In this document: positions 17,774 through 24,505 of the stretch, one piece after another
Layout: each line of letters starts with the position of its first letter
How positions within the stretch are numbered: the first letter of the stretch is position 1
Virus record (IMG/VR): IMGVR_UViG_3300037493_003357
Coordinates: 1-26,023 of that record
Length of the DNA stretch: 26,023 nt
Strand: one strand, 5' to 3'
Origin: a virus
The notes under the pieces: model-generated
The model's input: the letters and a program-made list of their open reading frames with translations, nothing else
What the model was told of the DNA's origin: nothing
Database searches by the model: none
Translations under genes and position numbers: made by a program

Positions 17774-17818
17774 GAGCTTGGGTACTTGTTTAAACATAGT
17801 GTCCAAGCTCTTTTCTTT
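17774..17818 (+). terminator. Terminator after gp32
   Basis: GAGCTTGG (17774-17781) pairs with CCAAGCTC (17803-17810). The stem can extend with two G-T pairs and three more pairs, and the loop holds the palindrome TGTTTAAACA. TTTTCTTTT follows. Downstream genes show no clear new promoter, so partial termination that makes gp32 the most abundant product is likely (inference). Confidence 0.8.
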
Positions 17819-17834
17819 TATAAAAAAATAACAC

Positions 17835-18062
17835 ATGGAAAATAGAATAGGAAAAAGAATGTTTGAATCTCTTGTATTGAAATACGAGAGTGAAGTTGCT
17901 GAAGCTGAGGCAACATTAATGGTTTATATGGAAAACGCAGTAGGGATTGGAGAACATCCACAACATTTTGAAGAAATGGATAACTTTGTTGAAAAACTAA
18001 CAAATGCTTCAGATAAACTTATTGCTCTAAAAGAATTTTATTCAAGACATTATGGCAATTAA
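17835..18062 (+). CDS. Small helical-hairpin protein between gp32 and uvsX, unknown function
   Basis: The 75-aa product is predicted by eye to be two helices (about 3-34 and 46-70) joined by a loop NAVGIGEHPQHFEE, likely an antiparallel coiled coil. No family is recognised. In T4 the neighbourhood of gene 32 includes the small genes 59 (helicase loader) and 33 (late-transcription co-activator), so a replication or transcription accessory role is possible by position only; no sequence match to either is claimed. The 3' end overlaps the uvsX start by 11 bases, indicating co-translation. Confidence 0.7.
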   Translation: MENRIGKRMFESLVLKYESEVAEAEATLMVYMENAVGIGEHPQHFEEMDNFVEKLTNASDKLIALKEFYSRHYGN

Positions 18063-19056
18063 GAAGAACGATTTTAGTTCGGTAAAGAAAAAATTCTCTA
18101 CTTCAGCTAAGTACAAACCACAAAGATTTTTTGATTTAGGTTCCGACTTCTTGGATGCGGTTGGACTGCCAGGTCCGGCAATTGGACACTTAAATATGTT
18201 CTTGGGTCACTCTGATACAGGAAAAACAACTGCGTTAGTTAAAGCTGCCGTTGATGCCCAAAAGAAAGGTATTCTACCTGTATTCATCATTACCGAACAA
18301 AAATGGTCTTTTGAACACGCAAAACTTATGGGTTTTGAATGTGAAGAAGTTGTTGATGAAGAATCGGGAGAAGTTGATTGGGACGGATTTTACATCTTTA
18401 ACAATAACTTTAACTACATTGAACAAATTACTGACTACATTAATAGTTTGTTAGATGCACAAGAAAAAGGTGAATTGGGTTATAGTTTATTATTCTTGTG
18501 GGATTCAGTTGGTTCAGTACCTTGTAAAATGACATTTGATGGTAAAGGTGGTAAACAACACAACGCATCTGTATTGGCAGATAAGATTGGTATGGGTATC
18601 AACCAACGTATTTCAGGTTCACGTAAGTCTGATTCAAAATACGAAAACACTTTGGTTATTGTTAATCAGCCTTGGGTTGAATTACCTGACAATCCATTTG
18701 GTCAGCCAAAGATTAAAGCAAAAGGTGGTGAGGCTATTTGGTTAAACTCATCTTTGGTATTCTTATTTGGTAATCAAAAAGGTGCGGGAACAAACAAGAT
18801 TACTGCAACAAAAGACAAAAGAAGTGTTAAGTTTGCAATCAGAACAAAAGTATCTGTAATGAAAAATCACATCAATGGATTGGGTTATGAAGACGGAAAA
18901 ATTATTGTGACACCACACGGATTCTTGGCAGGTAAAGAAGCGGCTGAAGAGAAAGTTTCGATTGAAAACTACAAGAAAGAATATGCGGAATATTGGAAAG
19001 ATATTCTTGGGGTTAGTTCAATTGATTTTGAACTAAAAGAAGAAAAGGAAGATTGA
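18052..19056 (+). CDS. uvsX: UvsX-type RecA-like recombinase
   Basis: The 334-aa RecA-fold ATPase should form filaments on ssDNA and drive recombination-dependent replication with gp32. Walker A is GHSDTGKTT at residues 52-60 and Walker B LLFLWDSVG at 146-154. A downstream NTLVIVNQPWVELPDNPFGQ stretch and the KAKGGEAIWLNSSLVFLFG segment match the RecA core region with the L2-like loop. T4 UvsX is 391 aa, so this version is somewhat short, and its C-terminus is acidic (ELKEEKED). The start overlaps the previous gene (ATGG within its last codons). RadA/Sms is unlikely because no zinc finger or Lon-like domain is present. Confidence 0.85.
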   Translation: MAIKKNDFSSVKKKFSTSAKYKPQRFFDLGSDFLDAVGLPGPAIGHLNMFLGHSDTGKTTALVKAAVDAQKKGILPVFIITEQKWSFEHAKLMGFECEEVVDEESGEVDWDGFYIFNNNFNYIEQITDYINSLLDAQEKGELGYSLLFLWDSVGSVPCKMTFDGKGGKQHNASVLADKIGMGINQRISGSRKSDSKYENTLVIVNQPWVELPDNPFGQPKIKAKGGEAIWLNSSLVFLFGNQKGAGTNKITATKDKRSVKFAIRTKVSVMKNHINGLGYEDGKIIVTPHGFLAGKEAAEEKVSIENYKKEYAEYWKDILGVSSIDFELKEEKED

Positions 19057-19075
19057 GTTATTGTTTAACAATTTA

Positions 19076-19091
19076 AATCACAAATGTGATT
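19076..19091 (+). promoter_or_regulatory. Small hairpin over the GTG start of the 5' nuclease gene
   Basis: AATCAC (19076-19081) and GTGATT (19086-19091) form a 6-bp inverted repeat with an AAAT loop, and the GTG start codon is in the right arm. It could lower translation of the gene. The stem is short and AT-rich, so this may be chance. Confidence 0.25.
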
Positions 19092-20090
19092 AAGACATTA
19101 TTAGTAGACGGAGATAATTTATTTAAGATAGGATTCCACGGAGCAAAAGACGTGTTTAACGACGGAGCTCATGTGGGCGGAGTATTTCACTTTGTGAGTG
19201 TACTCCGCAAATTCCTTGAAGAACACAACCATGATAAGGTTGTTGTGTTTTGGGATGGTGATTCTAATTCATCCATCAGAAAATCCATATACCCTCAGTA
19301 TAAGGCGAACAGACGACAAGACGATATGAATGAGTACAAGTACGAATCGTATTTGTATCAGAAGTCTCGTATCAAACAATATCTTGAAGAAATATTTGTA
19401 AGACAGGTTGAAATGCATGACAATGAAGCTGATGACCTCATTGCTTATTATTGTAAGATATCTAAAGACGAAAAGATTATCATTTTTTCGGCAGATAAAG
19501 ACCTCACACAGCTTATCTCGGCTGATGTGACAATCTATTCACCTATCACAAAACAATACTTTAAAAACGGAGATATGATATCACTTAACAAAGTGAACAT
19601 ACCTCATTACAATGTATTGTTGACAAAGATATTCACGGGGGATAAATCAGATAATATTGAAGGTATTCAAGGACTTGGAGAAAAAACTTTAGTTAAGTTT
19701 TTCCCTCAGGTGCAGGAGAAACCATGCACTATGGAAGAAATCTTGGATTATGCACGAAATATCCCGCAAGACAAACCTTCAAAAACATTTACAAATCTTT
19801 TGACTGGTAAAACAAAATCAACTATACTTGGTGAAGAGTTTTATACAACAAACAAAAAGATAGTCGACCTTACAAACCCTTTAATTACTGCCGATGGAAA
19901 AGAATTAGTTGAACAAATTTTAACCGACACTATAGACCCTACAGATAGGGGGTATAAAAACTTAATGAGAATGATGATGGAAGATGGTCTCTTTAAGTAT
20001 CTACCCAAGAACGATGAAGATTGGGTTAACTTCCTCACACCATTTATGAAATTAACAAGAAAAGAAAAAAGAAATACAAACAAAAATTAA
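19086..20090 (+). CDS. rnh: FEN-family 5' nuclease (T4 RNase H type)
   Basis: The 334-aa protein belongs to the 5'-3' exonuclease/flap nuclease family that removes RNA primers; T4 RNase H is 305 aa. Metal-binding acidic residues occur in the usual order: VDGDN (D8, D10), VVFWDGDS (D57, D59) with SIRKSIYPQYKANRR after it, NEADDL (E114, D116, D117), SADKDL (D137, D139) and GDKSDN (185-190). These are followed by the helix-hairpin-helix GIQGLGEKT (193-201). The start is a GTG at 19086, since no ATG is available before the catalytic VDGD strand and the upstream ATG at 19084 meets TGA at once. It follows uvsX by 29 bases and precedes an unknown gene by 2 bases, in the same replication unit. Confidence 0.88.
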   Translation: MIKTLLVDGDNLFKIGFHGAKDVFNDGAHVGGVFHFVSVLRKFLEEHNHDKVVVFWDGDSNSSIRKSIYPQYKANRRQDDMNEYKYESYLYQKSRIKQYLEEIFVRQVEMHDNEADDLIAYYCKISKDEKIIIFSADKDLTQLISADVTIYSPITKQYFKNGDMISLNKVNIPHYNVLLTKIFTGDKSDNIEGIQGLGEKTLVKFFPQVQEKPCTMEEILDYARNIPQDKPSKTFTNLLTGKTKSTILGEEFYTTNKKIVDLTNPLITADGKELVEQILTDTIDPTDRGYKNLMRMMMEDGLFKYLPKNDEDWVNFLTPFMKLTRKEKRNTNKN

Positions 20091-20092
20091 TT

Positions 20093-20545
20093 ATGAAAGA
20101 GCAAGACAGCACCAAAATGGAATTCTTATTGACGTTGAACGATAACATCGTTGTTCAAAGATTCTTTAATGTTAGAGGGTATAACCCCAAGGCAAAAAAC
20201 TCCTTGGAATTATATTACTTTATTCGACAATTTAAAGATGAGATTGAGTACTACTTGAAAATGAAAACAGTTGTTTATATGATGGATAACATGGATGCGA
20301 TTTCAAGTGACCCGTCAATTATGGACACATCACTTACTGAAGGTAGTGAACAATTCAACATTTACATTAAAATCGGAGAACAGACAATTTGTCATAGATA
20401 TTTTGATGGAAAAGTTTTTCCTCCAAAAGTTCGTTATACCGTTGATGTACGACCATTTTTAAAAAACACTTTAAGAGAATTAACTGACATTTTTTCCGAA
20501 CAAAAATTAAGTTTAGAATATTTGGACTTTGACCTAAACAAGTGA
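20093..20545 (+). CDS. Unknown protein in replication unit, possible internal duplication
   Basis: The 150-aa product is not recognised. Its two halves look alike: residues about 11-58 (LNDNIVVQRFFNVRGYNPKA, then LELYYFIRQF) and 88-138 (IGEQTICHRYFDGKVFPPKV, then VDVRPFL). Each has a strand ending in R(F/Y)F, a loop with PK, a second strand and a helix. They are joined by an acidic linker (ISSDPSIMDTSLTEGSE). This suggests a tandem small fold or pseudo-dimer. It starts 2 bases after the 5' nuclease stop and precedes the helicase by 35 bases, so a replication accessory role is plausible by context. It could be the positional counterpart of small T4 replication genes, but no homology can be asserted. 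Confidence 0.75.
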   Translation: MKEQDSTKMEFLLTLNDNIVVQRFFNVRGYNPKAKNSLELYYFIRQFKDEIEYYLKMKTVVYMMDNMDAISSDPSIMDTSLTEGSEQFNIYIKIGEQTICHRYFDGKVFPPKVRYTVDVRPFLKNTLRELTDIFSEQKLSLEYLDFDLNK

Positions 20546-20580
20546 ATATTTACTAAAACAGACGAACGAAACACTACAAT

Positions 20581-21954
20581 ATGAACAAGAACTTTGACTA
20601 CTTAGGGAATACATTTCAAATACAACTTTTAAACCAACTTATCGTGGATAAAGGATTTTCAACATCTATTATGGATGTAATTGAGAGTACTTATTTTGAT
20701 AACAAATACTTCAAGATTATCTTGCAAATGACCAAGGAGTACCACGCCAAATACCAATCTACCCCTAACTTCGATACTCTTGAACAAATTGTAAAATCTG
20801 AAATTTCACAAGAATTAGTTGCAAAAATTGTCCTTGACACCATCAAGCAAGTAAAAGACGCTCCATTTGAAGGAACACAGTTTGTTCAAGAAAAAGCGTT
20901 AAAGTTCTGTAAACAACAAGAACTTCAAAAGGCAATGGACAAAGCCCAAAAAATTATTACCGAGGGTGACTTTGAATCTTATGATAAGGTTGAAGGTTTG
21001 GTACGTGAGGCTCTTCAGGTTGGGGAAAAGGACACAGGTACAACTGATGTCTTTTCTAACCTTGACACAGTACTTGACGAGGATTTTAGACACCCAATTC
21101 CATTAGGAATACCAGGTATTGACAGATTACTTAAAGGTGGTTTGGCAAGAGGAGAAATTGGTGTTATCTTAGCGCCAACAGGTGTCGGTAAAACTACCAT
21201 CCTAACAAAGATTGCGAACACTGCGTTTAATCTTGGATATAATGTTCTTCAAATCTTTTTTGAGGACAACCCAAAGATTGTACAACGTAAACACTTCACA
21301 CTTTGGACAGGTATTGAACCCGACAACTTGGTAAAACACAAAGAAGAGGTTATGGCTAAACTTACAGAAATCAAAGAAACAATGAAGAACGAGTTAATTA
21401 TGAAAAAACTTCCTTCAGATTCTATGACTATGAATCAAATTAAAAACCAAATCAGAAAAATGATTGCTGATGGGACAAAGATTGACTTGGTTCTTTTGGA
21501 CTATATTGATTGTGTGGTTCCTGAAAGCTCAAGTAAAGATGAATGGAAAGCTGAGGGTTCAGTAATGAGAGGTTTCGAGTCAATGTGTCACGAACTATCG
21601 TTAGTTGGATGGACAGCAACACAGGGTAATAGAAGCTCTATATCTTCTGAGGTTGTTACCACCGACCAAATGGGTGGTTCTATTAAGAAAGCACAAGTTG
21701 GACACGTTATCATTACCGTGGCTAAAACTTTACAACAAAAAGAAATGAATTTAGCAACAATTGCGATTACCAAATCACGTATTGGTAAAGATGGGGTAGT
21801 GTTTGAGAACTGTAAGTTCAACAACGAACTACTTGAAATCGATACAGAGTCATCTGTAACGTTCTTAGGTTTTGGGGAACAACAAGAAGAAAGAAAACGT
21901 GACAGAGTTAAAGAACTCTTAGAAAAGAGAAAACAAAGAGAACAAAAACAATAA
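20581..21954 (+). CDS. 41: Replicative DNA helicase, DnaB/gp41 type
   Basis: The 457-aa hexameric helicase homologue (T4 gp41 is 475 aa) would unwind the fork 5' to 3'. The N-terminal helical domain covers about 1-150, including the FDTLEQIVKSEISQE segment. The RecA-like motor begins near 170 with IPLGIPGIDRLLKGGLARGE. Walker A is APTGVGKTT (198-206) and Walker B IDLVLLDYIDCV (about 301-312). GWTATQGNRSS and SIKKAQVGHVIITVAKT correspond to conserved DnaB-family motifs. The C-terminus is strongly charged (ERKRDRVKELLEKRKQREQK). The primase partner (gp61) is not in the window. The start ATG follows an A-rich leader. Confidence 0.88.
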   Translation: MNKNFDYLGNTFQIQLLNQLIVDKGFSTSIMDVIESTYFDNKYFKIILQMTKEYHAKYQSTPNFDTLEQIVKSEISQELVAKIVLDTIKQVKDAPFEGTQFVQEKALKFCKQQELQKAMDKAQKIITEGDFESYDKVEGLVREALQVGEKDTGTTDVFSNLDTVLDEDFRHPIPLGIPGIDRLLKGGLARGEIGVILAPTGVGKTTILTKIANTAFNLGYNVLQIFFEDNPKIVQRKHFTLWTGIEPDNLVKHKEEVMAKLTEIKETMKNELIMKKLPSDSMTMNQIKNQIRKMIADGTKIDLVLLDYIDCVVPESSSKDEWKAEGSVMRGFESMCHELSLVGWTATQGNRSSISSEVVTTDQMGGSIKKAQVGHVIITVAKTLQQKEMNLATIAITKSRIGKDGVVFENCKFNNELLEIDTESSVTFLGFGEQQEERKRDRVKELLEKRKQREQKQ

Positions 21955-21978
21955 TATAAATTAAAATAAACAAGAATT

Positions 21979-23838
21979 ATGGACGCATCACAAAAAATAT
22001 TGTCAGACTTAACCGTTTACATGAAGTACGCTAAATTCGTACCTGAAATAAACAGACGAGAAACGTGGGAGGAATTGGTAACCCGTAATATGAACATGCA
22101 TATTAAAAAATACCCATCTCTAAAAAATGAGATTAAAGAAGTATACAAAATGGTATATGATAAAAAGGTATTGCCTTCAATGAGGTCAATGCAATTTGGT
22201 GGTAAACCAATTGAGATTTCTCCAAACAGAATCTACAACTGCGCTTACTTACCTATTGACCACTTGGATGCATTTGCCGAGTCAATGTTCCTATTATTAG
22301 GTGGTACAGGTGTTGGGTATTCAGTTCAAAAACATCATGTTGAAAAATTACCTGAGATTAGAAAACCAAAATCAAATAGGTCAAGACGATTCTTAATCGG
22401 AGACTCTATTGAGGGATGGGCAGACGCAATTAAAGTATTGTTCAAATCTTATTTTGGAGAACAGTTATCAACACCTGAATTTGATTTTTCTGACATCAGA
22501 CCAAAAGGAGCTCAACTTGTGACATCAGGTGGTAAAGCACCAGGTCCTCAACCTTTGAAAGATTGTATACATAAATTAAAAGGTATGTTGGACTCAAAAG
22601 AAGACGGTGAAAAATTAACACCAATTGAAGTTCATGATATGGTTTGTCATATTGCGGACGCTGTGTTGGCTGGTGGTATCCGTAGAGCGGCGCTTATATC
22701 TTTATTTAGTGCTGACGACAACGAAATGATTTCTTGTAAATCAGGTTCTTGGTGGGAAAAAAATCCACAAAGAGGTAGAGCGAACAACTCAGCGGCACTT
22801 GTTAGACACAAGATTACAAAAGAATTCTTTATGGATTTATGGAAACGTGTTGAAGCGTCAGGAGCAGGTGAACCTGGTATCTATTTTACAAACGATAAAG
22901 ATTGGGGAACAAACCCATGTTGCGAAATTGCATTGAGACCAAACCAATTCTGTAACTTATGTGAGGTAAATGTTTCTGACATTGAATCACAAGAAGACTT
23001 AAATGCTCGTGTTAAAGCAGCGGCGTTCATCGGAACACTTCAAGCGGGTTACACTGACTTCCATTACTTGAGAGACATTTGGAGAAGAACAACTGAGAAA
23101 GATGCGTTGATTGGTGTATCTATGACAGGTATTGGTTCAGGTGTAGTTTTAGGATATAATATGAAAGAAGCTGCGAAAGCGGTTAAAGAAGAAAATACAA
23201 GAGTTGCTGAATTGATTGGTATTAACAAATCGGCTCGTATGACAACTGTAAAACCTGCGGGAACAACTTCATTGACGTTGGGAACATCATCAGGTATTCA
23301 CGCTTGGCACAACGACTACTACATCCGTAGAGTACGTGTTGGTAAGAATGAGGCAATCTACAATTACTTGGTGACAAATCACCCTGAATTAGTTGAAGAT
23401 GAATTCTTCCGTCCACATGACACAGCGGTTATTTCGGTTCCACAAAAAGCACCTGAAGGAGCAATTTTGAGAACTGAAAGTCCTTTCCAATTGTTAGAAC
23501 GTGTTAAGAAAATTACACAAGAGTGGGTTAGACCTGGTCACAGAACTGGTTCAAACAGTCACAACGTATCTGCAACTATCAGTTTAAAGGCTGAAGATTG
23601 GGAATTGGCGGGAGATTGGATGTGGGAAAACAGAGATTTCTATAATGGATTATCTGTATTACCTTATGATGGTGGTAGTTATATTCAAGCACCATTTGAA
23701 GATTGTACTGAAGAAGAATTTGAAAGATTATTTGCAAAACTTCACTCAATTGATTTAAGTAAAGTTATTGAGTTACAAGATAACACTGATTTGAGCGGCG
23801 AGTTAGCTTGTGCTGGTGGAGCTTGTGAGATTAAATAA
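21979..23838 (+). CDS. nrdJ: Monomeric class II (B12-dependent) ribonucleotide reductase
   Basis: The 619-aa enzyme reduces ribonucleotides to deoxyribonucleotides with adenosylcobalamin. Key residues match the Lactobacillus leichmannii monomeric enzyme (739 aa) in order and spacing. C88 (RIYNCAYLPI) and C325 form the active disulfide pair. C314 is the thiyl radical cysteine in NPCCEIAL, with E316 two residues later. The C-terminal CAGGAC pair (C611, C616) has the five-residue spacing of the shuttle cysteines. FLLLGGTGVGYSVQ (about 105-118) is typical of this group. It is about 120 residues shorter than the lactobacillus enzyme, likely trimmed in regulatory or surface parts. It needs no separate small subunit, and none is nearby. 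The gene sits 24 bases after the helicase and supplies precursors for replication. Confidence 0.9.
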   Translation: MDASQKILSDLTVYMKYAKFVPEINRRETWEELVTRNMNMHIKKYPSLKNEIKEVYKMVYDKKVLPSMRSMQFGGKPIEISPNRIYNCAYLPIDHLDAFAESMFLLLGGTGVGYSVQKHHVEKLPEIRKPKSNRSRRFLIGDSIEGWADAIKVLFKSYFGEQLSTPEFDFSDIRPKGAQLVTSGGKAPGPQPLKDCIHKLKGMLDSKEDGEKLTPIEVHDMVCHIADAVLAGGIRRAALISLFSADDNEMISCKSGSWWEKNPQRGRANNSAALVRHKITKEFFMDLWKRVEASGAGEPGIYFTNDKDWGTNPCCEIALRPNQFCNLCEVNVSDIESQEDLNARVKAAAFIGTLQAGYTDFHYLRDIWRRTTEKDALIGVSMTGIGSGVVLGYNMKEAAKAVKEENTRVAELIGINKSARMTTVKPAGTTSLTLGTSSGIHAWHNDYYIRRVRVGKNEAIYNYLVTNHPELVEDEFFRPHDTAVISVPQKAPEGAILRTESPFQLLERVKKITQEWVRPGHRTGSNSHNVSATISLKAEDWELAGDWMWENRDFYNGLSVLPYDGGSYIQAPFEDCTEEEFERLFAKLHSIDLSKVIELQDNTDLSGELACAGGACEIK

Positions 23839-24037
23839 TACACATACAAATATTGATGAATCAAACAAGGGGGAAGATATTCCCCCTTTTGACTTTTATA
23901 TTGAAAACGGAAAATATGTTTTTACAAAACATTATCATTTAAAAAGAGGTAGTTGTTGTGGTAATCAATGTCGTCATTGTCCTTATTTTCCTGCTCACAA
24001 AAAAGGAAATACTACTATATTTATAAACAATGGCTAA
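23825..24037 (+). CDS. Small Cys-rich DUF5522-type protein
   Basis: The recognisable part is PFDFYIENGKYVFTKHYHLK followed by RGSCCGNQCRHCPY. It closely resembles the DUF5522 family of small Bacteroidetes proteins, with a CC-x3-C-x2-C motif that probably binds metal. No in-frame ATG exists before this region. Candidate starts are GTG 23810, 23816 or 23825 inside the end of nrdJ, or a rare ATT at 23852; the last GTG is used here as a compromise. A strong hairpin with a T run (23867-23890) lies within its 5' codons. Its 3' end overlaps the gp25 start by 8 bases. Function is unknown. Presence in a phage suggests acquisition from the host (inference). Confidence 0.65.
   Translation: MRLNNTHTNIDESNKGEDIPPFDFYIENGKYVFTKHYHLKRGSCCGNQCRHCPYFPAHKKGNTTIFINNG
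23867..23892 (+). terminator. Hairpin with T run after nrdJ, inside the DUF5522 reading frame
   Basis: AAGGGGGAA (23867-23875) pairs perfectly with TTCCCCCTT (23880-23888) across a GATA loop, and TTTT follows directly. It has the form of an intrinsic terminator closing the replication unit. Because it is also within the DUF5522 frame, it may act as an attenuator instead. Confidence 0.7.
24018..24025 (+). promoter_or_regulatory. Possible TATTTATA element before gp25
   Basis: TATTTATA followed by AACA lies 4 bases before the gp25 ATG, inside the end of the DUF5522 gene. It shares only the 8-base core of the repeated late motif and is closer to the start than the other copies, so it is a weak candidate. 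Confidence 0.25.
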
Positions 24038-24500
24038 TGGTGTTACATATGGTATAAATTTTCCCTTTAGAGATTCTTTAAGGGGGGATTACTTACAATT
24101 AACGGAATTAGAGTCGCAAGAAATTAAAGCTGACTTGATGTTGTTATTGTTGACAAGAAAGGGTTCAAGATATTATTTACCACAATTTGGTACAAGATTA
24201 TACGAATTTCTTTTTGAGCCTTTTGATGGAATTACCTTTGATGCTATCGAATCTGACATCAGAGATGCTATTGAAACTTTTATGCCAAACTTATTGGTTA
24301 ATAGTTTAAGTATTACACCAGCTGACCTACAGGAAGAAGTAGATATTGCCACAGGTCAAAACGTTGCAGGCACAAGTGAATCATCAATTTACCGATTCCC
24401 AGGTAAAGGTACTTCAGAGTACACAGCAAAAATAAGATTAGATTACTCAACAAATGGTTCGACATATGCTCAGAGTGATTTTGTAATTATAAATATTTAA
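24030..24500 (+). CDS. 25: Baseplate wedge protein gp25-type
   Basis: The 156-aa protein is a gp25/GPW family member, the conserved sheath-initiator-like subunit found in all contractile injection systems. The core is LLLTRKGSRYYLPQFGTRLY, then EFLFEPFDGITFDAIESDIR (about 37-77). The LTRxGxRxxxPxFG pattern with the following (L/I)xExP-like element is a family hallmark. The C-terminal strands (YTAKIRLDYSTNGS) close the fold. In contractile tails it binds the trifurcation of the wedge with gp6 and nucleates the sheath. The gene overlaps the previous ORF by 8 bases and is followed after 5 bases by the gp6-type gene, the usual partner order. Confidence 0.9.
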   Translation: MANGVTYGINFPFRDSLRGDYLQLTELESQEIKADLMLLLLTRKGSRYYLPQFGTRLYEFLFEPFDGITFDAIESDIRDAIETFMPNLLVNSLSITPADLQEEVDIATGQNVAGTSESSIYRFPGKGTSEYTAKIRLDYSTNGSTYAQSDFVIINI

Positions 24501-24505
24501 TACAA

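Noticed and set aside
18052-19056. RadA or bacterial RecA as alternative to UvsX
   Set aside because: There is no zinc finger or Lon-like domain, and phage context beside gp32 and gp41 favours UvsX.
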